Assembly (NCBI GenBank): GCA_028279655.1
Contig: JANQNH010000004.1
Coordinates: 115,365 to 179,364 of the forward strand
Direction of reading: 5' to 3'
DNA: 64,000 bases
Origin: Candidatus Nanoarchaeia archaeon
Lineage (GTDB): Archaea; Nanobdellota; Nanobdellia; Woesearchaeales; JACPBV01
Below the pieces are notes generated by a model. The model saw only the letters and a list, made by a program, of their open reading frames with translations. It was not told where the DNA came from and ran no database searches. Made by a program: the position numbers and the translations under genes. Positions 37,048 through 44,299 of the stretch are shown piece by piece. Each line of letters begins with the position of its first letter. The stretch's first letter is position 1.

Positions 37048-38169
37048 ATGTACATAAAAGGAGCTGGGATGACGAATTTTGGATTTTCAGATAAGTTATC
37101 GCACCAATTAGCCTATGATGCATCCTTAGACGCATTAAATAATGCAGATATAAACTTCAGTAAGATAGATGCAGTTGTCTGCTCCACCATAGAGTGGTTC
37201 TTTTCAGTAGAGAAACAAAGGCACTTTGCAGGCATGCTCTCTTCAATGTTCAAGACAAATAAGCCCATAATCCGGGTTCCAGGGGGATGCGCAGGTGGAG
37301 GCCATGCCTTATGGGTAGCCAACCAGTTAGGGTATGATAATGTTCTTGTTGTAGGTGTTGAAAAACTGATGACCTGCAAATCAGATGCGATCCTGGAAGA
37401 ATTTATGATGGCAATGGAATCAAGGTGGGAGCAGCAGCATGGGGTGCTGGCTCCTGCATCAGCCGCTATGGGGGCAGGGGCATACCTTAGAAGGTTCCCG
37501 AACACAACAACCGATGATCTAGCGATGATTGCCCACAAGAATCATTCAAACGGTTTCCTCAATCCAAAAGCAAGGTTCTACAAGAAGAAAGTCTCTCTGG
37601 AGGAGATAAAGAACTCAAAAGTAGTTGCATCTCCTTTAAGGGTGATGGACTGCAGCATAAGCGTCGATGGTGCAGCTGCTGTTGTTTTGACAAAGGACAA
37701 GTCAGATATTCAGATAGTTGGTTCAGATCTTTGCACCGATAGGGTAGCCCCTTTTGAAAGCCAGGACATGACGACATGGGACGCCACATGTATATCTGCA
37801 AAAGGAGCATATGAGCAGGCAGGATTAAGCCCTAAGGATATTGATTTTGTTGAACTACATGATGCATTCACCAATGTTGAACTTATCAGCTATGAAGATC
37901 TGGGATTTGCCAAAAAAGGAGAAGGAGCAAATCTAATAAGAGACGGAAAAGTAAAAATAGACGGCACCTTACCAGTAAACCCCTCTGGTGGACTAAAATC
38001 AAAGGGGCACCCACCATCTGCAACAGGATTGGCTCAGATCTATGAGATAGTAGAACAGATGCGAAACCAGGCAGGAGACAGGCAGGTCACAAAGAAAAAT
38101 ATCGCTTTAGCACATAATATTGGTGGAGTTGGAGGAACAGTTACTAATCATATATTAAAGAGGGTATAA
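37048..38169 (+). CDS. Thiolase-family protein (SCP2-type), second of two
   Basis: A 373-aa paralogue of the protein at 34769-35899; the two share the same landmarks along their whole length. Active-site residues are Cys81 (GGCAGGGHA), His271 (LHDAF) and His321 (GGLKSKGHP), with AHNIGGVGGT at the end. The start is one base after the stop of the DUF362 fusion gene. The substitution of GGGGAAF by AGGGHAL beside the nucleophile suggests a different acyl group (inference). It probably works with the first copy and the DUF35-like protein as a complex, as known for archaeal thiolase/DUF35 pairs. Confidence 0.87.
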   Translation: MYIKGAGMTNFGFSDKLSHQLAYDASLDALNNADINFSKIDAVVCSTIEWFFSVEKQRHFAGMLSSMFKTNKPIIRVPGGCAGGGHALWVANQLGYDNVLVVGVEKLMTCKSDAILEEFMMAMESRWEQQHGVLAPASAAMGAGAYLRRFPNTTTDDLAMIAHKNHSNGFLNPKARFYKKKVSLEEIKNSKVVASPLRVMDCSISVDGAAAVVLTKDKSDIQIVGSDLCTDRVAPFESQDMTTWDATCISAKGAYEQAGLSPKDIDFVELHDAFTNVELISYEDLGFAKKGEGANLIRDGKVKIDGTLPVNPSGGLKSKGHPPSATGLAQIYEIVEQMRNQAGDRQVTKKNIALAHNIGGVGGTVTNHILKRV

Positions 38170-38194
38170 TAAAAATAATACGACAGGTGATAAA

Positions 38195-38929
38195 ATGAAA
38201 GGAAAAAACGCTCTAATAACAGGCTCTGCAAGAGGCCTTGGCAAAGAGATGGCCATAACCCTTGCAAAACAAGGATGCAATATCATAATCAATGATATAG
38301 AGTCTATGAAAGAGGATGCAGAAAAGACCCTTGAAGAGATAAAGGCATTAGGTGTAAATGCAGAATTTATAGCAGCAGACGTATCTGATTTTGAATCATG
38401 CAAAAAGATGGCAGATATAATAAAAGAGAAGTTCAAAACACTTGATATCCTGGTTAACAATGCAGGAATAACAAAAGATAGGACCCTGAAGAAGATGACA
38501 GCAGAGGAATGGTACCCGGTAATCAACGTTAACCTAAACAGCCTTTTCAATGTAACAAGAAACGTTCTTGAGATAATCCCAGATGGAGGAAGGATTATTA
38601 ACATATCGTCAGTAGCTGGGATTTCAGGAAACTTCGGACAGACAAACTACGCTTCAACAAAAGCAGGAGTTATAGGTTTCACAAAATCCTTGGCTAAAGA
38701 GGTAGGGAAAAGAAAGATAACAGTAAATGCTGTGGCACCAGGTTTCATAAAATCAGCAATGACAGATAAGGTTCCTATGGAGCTTTTGGCACAGATACTT
38801 GAGCTTATCCCATTGAAAGAGATGGGTCAGCCAGAAGATGTTGCAAATGCAGTTAAATTCCTTGCTTCAGATGATGCAAGATATCTATCAGGAATAGTCC
38901 TGAAGGTTGATGGTGGTATAAGTTTCTAG
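38195..38929 (+). CDS. fabG: 3-oxoacyl reductase, FabG-like SDR
   Basis: A 244-aa short-chain dehydrogenase/reductase. The nucleotide-binding motif is TGSARGLG (~9-16), followed by NNAG (~88-91), catalytic Ser139 (ISSVAG), Tyr152 and Lys156 (YASTK), and the NAVAPGFI segment. The length and the C-terminal YLSGIVLKVDGG match FabG, which reduces 3-ketoacyl thioesters to (3R)-hydroxyacyl thioesters. GGTGATAAA precedes the ATG. Last gene of the dehydratase-thiolase operon: FabG and the FabZ-like enzyme share the same R configuration, so they fit one cycle. Cofactor (NADPH or NADH) was not decided. A repeat element starts 15 bases after its stop. Confidence 0.93.
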   Translation: MKGKNALITGSARGLGKEMAITLAKQGCNIIINDIESMKEDAEKTLEEIKALGVNAEFIAADVSDFESCKKMADIIKEKFKTLDILVNNAGITKDRTLKKMTAEEWYPVINVNLNSLFNVTRNVLEIIPDGGRIINISSVAGISGNFGQTNYASTKAGVIGFTKSLAKEVGKRKITVNAVAPGFIKSAMTDKVPMELLAQILELIPLKEMGQPEDVANAVKFLASDDARYLSGIVLKVDGGISF

Positions 38930-38944
38930 ATTTAAGCTCAGATG

Positions 38945-39041
38945 ACAATGCTGCGCTCCGTGCGAGTTAGGTATTGTCTTGTACAGCCAAGTACTTTCGC
39001 AAGACGAAGTTATAAGCATGGACTTCGCTGGACAGCATTGT
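38945..39041 (-). repeat. Dispersed ~98-bp inverted-end repeat, copy C
   Basis: A 97-bp copy in the reverse orientation, with ends ACAATGCTG and CAGCATTGT. Read on the minus strand it matches copy A closely through the core CTTGCGAAAGTACTTGG and the right end TCGCACGGAGCGCAGCATTG. It has a hairpin CGAAGT/ACTTCG where copy A has CTAAG/CTTAG, that is, different bases but conserved pairing. It lies just downstream of fabG. Confidence 0.88.
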
Positions 39042-39080
39042 AATAACATACTATACTTTGTAGACCTAAAAACCATCACA

Positions 39081-39088
39081 TTTAAAAA
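39081..39088 (+). promoter_or_regulatory. TATA box of the small zinc-ribbon gene
   Basis: TTTAAAAA after ATCACA, about 95 nt before the ATG at 39177; the leader would be ~65 nt. The stretch 39042-39176 holds no other feature. Confidence 0.45.
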
Positions 39089-39176
39089 GCCTTAAGCCTT
39101 CTCCTAGCAATAGTATACAGAGAATTCAAATTCACAGGGAATTTGAAGTATAACTAAACGAAAAGGTGAATATTAG

Positions 39177-39338
39177 ATGGCATATGGAGATAATTTCGGT
39201 GGAGAAAGAGAGATGCACAAAGCAACATGTGCAGACTGCGGCAATGAATGCGAAGTCCCTTTCAAGCCAACAGAAGGCAGGCCAGTATATTGTAGAGACT
39301 GCTACCAGAAGCACAGAAAACCAAGACCAAGGTTCTAA
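39177..39338 (+). CDS. Small zinc-ribbon protein, 53 aa (CxxC...CxxC)
   Basis: A 53-aa protein that begins after AAAAGGTGAA, a good ribosome site. It has one zinc ribbon: CADCGNEC-EVPFKPTEGRP-VYCRDC, then a basic tail (YQKHRKPRPRF). Proteins with this ribbon and a basic tail are frequent in DPANN archaea and candidate bacterial phyla, and are thought to bind nucleic acid. Predicted cytoplasmic. It stands alone with its own promoter. Confidence 0.85.
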   Translation: MAYGDNFGGEREMHKATCADCGNECEVPFKPTEGRPVYCRDCYQKHRKPRPRF

Positions 39339-39364
39339 GTTTTTGAGTAAAATCTGAATCGATC

Positions 39365-39385
39365 TAATTCTTTTTTTGTTTATTT
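39365..39385 (+). terminator. T-rich terminator after the zinc-ribbon gene
   Basis: A run TCTTTTTTTGTTTATTT beginning about 30 bases after the stop codon; archaeal terminators are T-rich tracts without a needed hairpin. Confidence 0.4.
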
Positions 39386-39435
39386 AATGAAATATTAGGC
39401 TATATCTTATAATCTTCCTTTAGTTATTTAAGCAA

Positions 39436-39445
39436 TATTTATAAA
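39436..39445 (+). promoter_or_regulatory. TATA box of the acyl-CoA dehydrogenase/ETF operon
   Basis: TATTTATAAA, about 35 nt before the ATG at 39475. Transcription would start near 39466. Confidence 0.6.
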
Positions 39446-39471
39446 CCCCCAAGAATTCACCGTATTGGGGG
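39446..39471. promoter_or_regulatory. Candidate operator, CCCCCAA-N12-TTGGGGG
   Basis: A perfect 7-bp inverted repeat directly after the TATA box, covering the expected start point. The right arm also overlaps the only ribosome-site candidate (GGGGG, 3-4 bases before the ATG). It fits a repressor site; if transcribed, it could also hide the start region in a hairpin. Confidence 0.5.
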
Positions 39472-39474
39472 AAA

Positions 39475-40629
39475 ATGAACTTTGACTTTACACCAAAACA
39501 GTTGGCAATAAAGAAGATGATCACAGAGTTTGTAGACTCTGAGGTAAAGCCATACGCAGATGAGGCAGATAAGGAAGAGAAATTTCCAGAAAAACAGATT
39601 AAAAAGCTGGCAAAATTAGGTATAATGGGGATGTCCATACCTGAAAAGTATGGTGGGGCAGAATTAGACAATGTTTCTCAGACAATAATAATGGAAGAGG
39701 TTAGCAGGGGCTGTAGTGCTACAGCTGTCTCTATGGGAGCCCACGCCTCCTTAGCCTGCCATCCATTGGTCAATTTTGGAACAGAAGACCAAAAAAAGAG
39801 ATTTCTTCCAAAACTTGCTTCAGGAGAATATCTTGGAGCATTTGCACTTACAGAACCAAATGCAGGCTCTGATGCAGTAAATGTGCAGACAACTGCAGTC
39901 AAAGATAAGGATGAGTATATAATCAACGGAAATAAGATATTCATAACAAACGGTGGAACAGCAGACCTCATAAATATCGTAGCAACTACAGACAAAGGAA
40001 AAAGGCATCATGGTCTGGCAGTGTTCACATTGGAAACCAAGGATCTAAAAGGATTCGAACTAGGAAAGAAAGAAGACAAACTAGGATTAAGAGGCTCTAA
40101 CACCCAAGAATTGGTGTTTAAGGACATGAGAGTCCCAAAAGAGAACATGGTTGGAGGGATAGAGGGAGAAGGTTTCAAGATCTCAATGAGTGTTTTCAAT
40201 TCTGGACGTATAGGCATTGGAGTACAAGGTGTTGGTATTGCGCAAGCAGCCTTTGACGAAGCCCTGAAATACATCCAGGAAAGAGAACAATTCGGGAGAA
40301 AACTACACAAATTTCAGGCCTTGCAGTTTATGCTATCTGATATGGCTACCAGAATAGATGCTGCAAGGCTTTTATGCTATCGAGCAGCCCACGTAAAGGA
40401 CCAGGGAAAAAGATACGTCAAAGAAGCAGCCATGGCAAAGCTATATGGTGCAGAGACTGCAATGGAGATCACAAGAAAAGCACTGCAGATTCATGGAGGG
40501 TATGGGTACACAAAAGACTATCCTTTGGAAAGGTTTTATAGGGATGCTAAAATCACAGAGATATACGAAGGAACATCAGAGATACAGAGATTAGTAATTG
40601 CAGCTGAATTATTGGGAAGGGGATTTTAG
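39475..40629 (+). CDS. Acyl-CoA dehydrogenase
   Basis: A 384-aa FAD enzyme with the three-domain acyl-CoA dehydrogenase fold. Motifs: [12 protein letters not shown] (~123-134, FAD/substrate contact), [38 protein letters not shown] and [10 protein letters not shown] with Glu365 as the likely catalytic base. It oxidises an acyl-CoA to trans-2-enoyl-CoA and gives electrons to ETF, or runs as an enoyl reductase in reverse. It heads the operon with a small helical protein, EtfB and EtfA, so it has its own electron partner. In the neighbourhood it supplies the enoyl/acyl step of the acyl cycle. Chain-length preference cannot be read. Confidence 0.94.
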   Translation: MNFDFTPKQLAIKKMITEFVDSEVKPYADEADKEEKFPEKQIKKLAKLGIMGMSIPEKYGGAELDNVSQTIIMEEVSRGCSATAVSMGAHASLACHPLVNFGTEDQKKRFLPKLASGEYLGAFALTEPNAGSDAVNVQTTAVKDKDEYIINGNKIFITNGGTADLINIVATTDKGKRHHGLAVFTLETKDLKGFELGKKEDKLGLRGSNTQELVFKDMRVPKENMVGGIEGEGFKISMSVFNSGRIGIGVQGVGIAQAAFDEALKYIQEREQFGRKLHKFQALQFMLSDMATRIDAARLLCYRAAHVKDQGKRYVKEAAMAKLYGAETAMEITRKALQIHGGYGYTKDYPLERFYRDAKITEIYEGTSEIQRLVIAAELLGRGF

Positions 40630-40890
40630 GTGGCATGGAGAATATTTAAGTCCAGACTAGAAAGATTAAAGGAGAAACAAAGGGGATTAAATGGGGATCT
40701 GGCAAGAGTTAGAGAGATATTAACTCAAACAGATGAACAGATTACTCAGTTTAATGGAAAACCAAAAGATCCAAAAATCATAAATTTACATTACCAGGTG
40801 GAGCAATACCGAGCATTAGAACAAAAATACCAAAAAGAATTTGACCATATTACTAATATGATAGAAAGATTGGAGAAGCAAGCAGCATGA
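40630..40890 (+). CDS. Small coiled-coil protein in the ACAD-ETF operon
   Basis: An 86-aa, mostly helical, charged protein with GTG start directly after the ACAD stop and with GAAGGGGA eight bases upstream. Heptad-like spacing suggests a coiled-coil hairpin (~5-40 and ~50-85), the two arms joined by a loop with NGKPKDPK. Its stop overlaps the start of etfB (ATGA). I know no such gene as a regular member of ACAD-ETF operons. A role as assembly factor or linker for the dehydrogenase and ETF is a guess from context. Confidence 0.65.
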   Translation: MAWRIFKSRLERLKEKQRGLNGDLARVREILTQTDEQITQFNGKPKDPKIINLHYQVEQYRALEQKYQKEFDHITNMIERLEKQAA

Positions 40891-41678
40891 ACATAATAGT
40901 TTGTATAAAACAAGTACCTGATACAAATGAAGTAAAGATAGATCCAAAGACAGGAACCTTAAAGCGGGAGGGAGTACCCACAATAATGAATCCAGACGAC
41001 AAGCACGCTTTGATAGAGGCAGTAAAAATAAAAAAGAAAACAAAAGCCCAGATAACAGTTCTTTCTATGGGTCCTCCTCAGGCAGAGGAAGCCCTGAGAG
41101 AAGCCCTCGCCCTTGGAGCAGACCAGGCCATCCTATTATGTGACAGGGCATTTGCGGGCTCTGACACATGGGCAACAGCCAACGCAATTGGTGGGGCGAT
41201 AAAGACAATAGGAAACTATGACCTTTTGTTATTCGGAAGGCAGGCAATAGATGGAGATACAGCTCAGGTAGGCCCACAGGTTGCTGAACTACTGAACATA
41301 CCCCAGATAACCTATGCACAAAAGATAGAAACTGAAAAAAACAAGGTCAAGGTAGAAAGGCAGATGGAAGACGGATATGAGATTATTGAATCAAACATTC
41401 CATGCCTCATAACATGCATCTCAGAGATCAACGAGACAGAATATCCTACATTAAAAGGGATAAGACAAGCGTACAAGAAGGAAGTGAAGGTATGGTCAGC
41501 AGACCAAGCTAAAGTAGACAAATCTAAAATCGGACTCCTGAACTCACCAACATCTGTAAAGAAATCCTTCACTCCTCCGGCAAAAGGCCAAGGCCAAACC
41601 TTAAAAGGTTCAATAAAAGACATAGCAAAGGAAATAATTGATTTGCTTAAAGAAAGAGAACTAACAGGTGGATTCTGA
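40887..41678 (+). CDS. etfB: Electron transfer flavoprotein, beta subunit
   Basis: A 263-aa EtfB. Motifs are typical: IIVCIKQVPDT at the N-terminus, MNPDDKHALIEA, LALGADQAILL, and GRQAIDGDTAQVGPQVAE (AMP/FAD-binding region). It carries electrons from acyl-CoA dehydrogenase together with EtfA. The start overlaps the previous stop (ATGA) and its own stop overlaps the etfA start (TGATG). No ETF:quinone oxidoreductase is in the window, so where the electrons go is not known. Whether this ETF bifurcates electrons cannot be decided by eye. Confidence 0.94.
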   Translation: MNIIVCIKQVPDTNEVKIDPKTGTLKREGVPTIMNPDDKHALIEAVKIKKKTKAQITVLSMGPPQAEEALREALALGADQAILLCDRAFAGSDTWATANAIGGAIKTIGNYDLLLFGRQAIDGDTAQVGPQVAELLNIPQITYAQKIETEKNKVKVERQMEDGYEIIESNIPCLITCISEINETEYPTLKGIRQAYKKEVKVWSADQAKVDKSKIGLLNSPTSVKKSFTPPAKGQGQTLKGSIKDIAKEIIDLLKERELTGGF

Positions 41679-42847
41679 TGCCAAAAGTAAGAATATCAAT
41701 GAGCTGCCCGGAAACACAACTTAACCTAGGGGGCATTGTGTTGATAAAAGGGAATGATTTTGAAGAAATCCCAGACCTACCTGAAGTCCAGCAGGCTATT
41801 GACAATGGATATCTAGAGGTCCTGGAAGAAAAGAAAGAAGAAAAAAAGCAGGAAACAACAGAAGGGGCAGAAGTTTTGGTTTTTGCAGAGCAGAGAAACA
41901 ACAAGATATCTAGAGTCGTCCTAGAATTATTAGGAAAAGCAAGGGAATTAGCAGAAAAGCTTAATGTAAAGACAACAGCCATATTACTAACAGATAAAAG
42001 CAACAATCTAAGCAAAGAACTCATATCTTATGGGGCAGACAAGGTGTATATAGCAGAATCACCTTTATTAAAAAACTACCAGACAGATCTATACACTAAA
42101 GTTATATCAGAGCATATCAAAGAGACTAAACCCCAAATTGTTCTATATGGGGCAACACACATAGGAAGAGACTTAGCTCCAAGATTAGCCCAAAGACTAA
42201 ACACCGGACTGACAGCAGACTGCACAGGGCTAGACATAACAGAAGAGAACCTATTACTACAGACAAGACCTGCATTTGGAGGTAACCTTATGGCACAGAT
42301 ATTATGCCAAAAACACAAGCCTCAGATGTCAACAGTAAGGCCTGGAGTTATGAAGATGCAAGACAAGGACGAGGATCGAAAAGGAGAGATCATAAAACTC
42401 AATCCGGATATCAGCGAAAAAGACATGACCACTAGGATTATTGATATTATAAAGGAAACCAAGAAGAAAGTAAACCTAGAAGAGGCAGAAATCATAGTTT
42501 CAGGAGGTAGAGGCCTTGGAAAGAAAGAGAACTTCAAACTTATAGAGGATCTGGCAAAACTCCTCAATGCAGAAATAGGTTCTTCAAGAGCAGCTGTTGA
42601 TTCAGGATGGGTGGAAAAAGACCATCAGGTAGGTCAGACAGGAAAGACCGTTAGGCCAAAACTATATCTATGCGCAGGAATATCCGGAGCCATACAGCAT
42701 AAAGCAGGAATGCAATCCTCTGACACGATTATAGCTATAAACAAAGATCCAGACGCACCCATATTCCAGGTGGCAGACTTCTGCATAGTAGAGGATCTAT
42801 TTAAGGTTCTGCCTGAGATGATTGAATCCTTAAAAGAAGGTTCTTGA
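41678..42847 (+). CDS. etfA: Electron transfer flavoprotein, alpha subunit, with N-terminal extra domain
   Basis: A 389-aa EtfA. The C-terminal FAD domain is complete: SGGRGLG, GSSRAAVDSGW, QVGQTGKTVRPKLYL, GISGAIQHKAGM and INKDPDAPIF. Normal EtfA begins at the VLVFAEQRNNKI segment; here ~62 residues come before it, a small compact beta-like part (~1-50: VRISMSCPETQLNLGG...) and a charged linker (EEKKEEKKQE). It has only one cysteine, so it is not a ferredoxin domain. The operon order ACAD-small protein-EtfB-EtfA suggests a dedicated pair. A repeat element begins three bases after the stop. Confidence 0.92.
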   Translation: MPKVRISMSCPETQLNLGGIVLIKGNDFEEIPDLPEVQQAIDNGYLEVLEEKKEEKKQETTEGAEVLVFAEQRNNKISRVVLELLGKARELAEKLNVKTTAILLTDKSNNLSKELISYGADKVYIAESPLLKNYQTDLYTKVISEHIKETKPQIVLYGATHIGRDLAPRLAQRLNTGLTADCTGLDITEENLLLQTRPAFGGNLMAQILCQKHKPQMSTVRPGVMKMQDKDEDRKGEIIKLNPDISEKDMTTRIIDIIKETKKKVNLEEAEIIVSGGRGLGKKENFKLIEDLAKLLNAEIGSSRAAVDSGWVEKDHQVGQTGKTVRPKLYLCAGISGAIQHKAGMQSSDTIIAINKDPDAPIFQVADFCIVEDLFKVLPEMIESLKEGS

Positions 42848-42849
42848 GT

Positions 42850-42948
42850 GACAATGTTGCCAACTGAAGTCCAAGCAAAACACATCAATCTGCGAAAGTA
42901 CTTGGTTGCATTATAAAAAAACAAATTCGCACGAAACGCAGCATTGTC
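42850..42948 (+). repeat. Dispersed ~98-bp inverted-end repeat, copy D
   Basis: A 99-bp copy with ends GACAATGTTGC and GCAGCATTGTC (one mismatch in the 11-bp inverted repeat). The core CTGCGAAAGTACTTGGTTGCAT and right end TTCGCACGAAACGCAGCATTG match copy A. It starts three bases after the etfA stop codon and ends about 30 bases before the promoter of the acyltransferase operon. Confidence 0.88.
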
Positions 42949-42978
42949 AAGAGTGTTGACCACACCTTAAAACAATAA

Positions 42979-42994
42979 GTTTTTAACTATAAAA
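42979..42994 (+). promoter_or_regulatory. TATA region of the acyltransferase-gpsA operon
   Basis: GTTTTTAACTATAAAA, 17-32 nt before the ATG at 43011. A leaderless or very short leader start is predicted. Confidence 0.5.
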
Positions 42995-43010
42995 CTATTT
43001 TTCTAAGCAT

Positions 43011-43661
43011 ATGAGACATCCAATACAATTGAGAGTAATCCCATTTTTATTGAAGAGAATATGGATAAAGAAGATAGAAGGTATGGAGAATATTCCTAAA
43101 GATGGAAGATTCATAGTTACCCCTAATCATCAGAGTTTTATTGATGATTGGCTTGTACCTAGTATAATAGCCCCATCCATAGGAAGAGGGATGCATATGT
43201 ATGTGAACAGAGATTACTTCAAGAACCGATTATTCAGATTATACCTTAATCACGCCCAAAGCATACCTGTGGAGGCACATAAAAGTAAAGATAAAAAAGA
43301 AGTAAATGAGCGCGCATTCAGAACAGCAATCAAATATCTAAATAAGAAAGAACCCATGTGCATATATCCAGAAGGGCACAGGAGTCCTGATGGTAAGCTG
43401 CAGCAAGGAAGGTTAGGGGCAGCAAGACTTGCTATAGCTACCAAAGCACCAATACTTCCTGTAGGCATTGCTGGTTCAAGAGAAGTCATGGCTAAAGGAA
43501 CTTCTTTTCCAAAATTTAAGAAAGTGATAAAAGTTAGGATAGGAAATCCAATACATCTAGATAGGCACTATGGAGAGGAAAATAAAAAGGTTTTAAAAGA
43601 AGCTACAACATTAATCATGAAAGAGATTGGCAAACTAGCCAACCTGGAGTACAAGTACTAA
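43011..43661 (+). CDS. PlsC-type 1-acyl-sn-glycerol-3-phosphate acyltransferase, first of two
   Basis: A 216-aa protein of the PlsC/LPLAT family. The catalytic HX4D is at His40-Asp45 (NHQSFID), followed by the substrate motif CIYPEGHRSPDGKL (~122-135) and PVGIAGS. A hydrophobic N-terminal segment (~5-20) could bind the membrane. The family transfers a fatty acyl group from acyl-CoA or acyl-ACP to glycerol-phosphate or lysophosphatidate, giving ester bonds of the bacterial type. It is the first gene of a three-gene operon with a second PlsC and GpsA (1-bp gaps), which strongly supports glycerolipid synthesis. Most archaea lack such enzymes. Which position is acylated is not decided. Confidence 0.9.
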   Translation: MRHPIQLRVIPFLLKRIWIKKIEGMENIPKDGRFIVTPNHQSFIDDWLVPSIIAPSIGRGMHMYVNRDYFKNRLFRLYLNHAQSIPVEAHKSKDKKEVNERAFRTAIKYLNKKEPMCIYPEGHRSPDGKLQQGRLGAARLAIATKAPILPVGIAGSREVMAKGTSFPKFKKVIKVRIGNPIHLDRHYGEENKKVLKEATTLIMKEIGKLANLEYKY

Positions 43662-43662
43662 A

Positions 43663-44298
43663 ATGGTGTATCCTATTGCAAAGATCGTTATTCCTGCGAT
43701 GTTAAAGCCCCTGTTAGGTAAATGCACAGGCATAGAAAATATCCCTCTTGATGAAGGGGCAGTCCTTGCTGCAAACCACGCATCCTACTTGGACCATTTT
43801 GTGATTGGATGTAATCTGGCTACAAAGATAAATAAAAATGCACACTTTCTGGCAAAAAAAGAACATTTTGAATCATTCCTTCAACGAACATGGCACAACT
43901 ACTTACAGGCAATCCCTATTGACAGGCAGTCTGGAGGTAAAGAAGCCTTAAAAAAGGCAATACAACACCTGCACAAAGGCAACTTGATAATGGTATATCC
44001 AGAAGGAACAAGAACATTAACCGGAAAGATGAACCGTGCGAAGACAGGGATTGCAAGATTAGCCCTAGCAGCCAAGGTCCCAGTAATCCCTATGGGGATA
44101 ACAAACACATTCAAGATATTGCCTAAGGGGAAGAGGATCCCTAAATTCGGGTTAAAAGCAGACTTGAATATCGGCAAGCCTTTATACTTCAACCAATACT
44201 ATGGAAGGGAAAATGATAAAAAGGCGCTTAGATTAGTGACTAATAAGGTGATGAAAGAGATTGCAGACCTATGCAATCAGAAATACGAGTTTGATTAA
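43663..44298 (+). CDS. PlsC-type acyltransferase, second of two
   Basis: A 211-aa LPLAT-family protein: His39-Asp44 form HX4D (NHASYLD), and MVYPEGTRTLTGKM is the second motif, followed by IARLALAAKVPVIPMGI. It is a paralogue of the upstream gene, with clearly different motif residues, so the two may acylate different positions (sn-1 and sn-2) of glycerol-3-phosphate. If so, the pair would replace PlsX/PlsY or PlsB, which I do not see (inference). It begins one base after the first gene and is followed by gpsA after one base. Confidence 0.9.
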   Translation: MVYPIAKIVIPAMLKPLLGKCTGIENIPLDEGAVLAANHASYLDHFVIGCNLATKINKNAHFLAKKEHFESFLQRTWHNYLQAIPIDRQSGGKEALKKAIQHLHKGNLIMVYPEGTRTLTGKMNRAKTGIARLALAAKVPVIPMGITNTFKILPKGKRIPKFGLKADLNIGKPLYFNQYYGRENDKKALRLVTNKVMKEIADLCNQKYEFD

Positions 44299-44299
44299 G

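Noticed and set aside
34769..38169. Acetoacetyl-CoA thiolase / HMG-CoA synthase pair of the mevalonate pathway
   Set aside because: Both proteins keep thiolase-type GHP and HDAF motifs and are paralogues of each other; neither shows HMG-CoA synthase motifs. One could still serve acetoacetyl-CoA formation.
24741..42948. The four ~98-bp elements as tRNA or CRISPR
   Set aside because: No cloverleaf, no T-loop consensus, no regular spacer; ends are inverted repeats instead.
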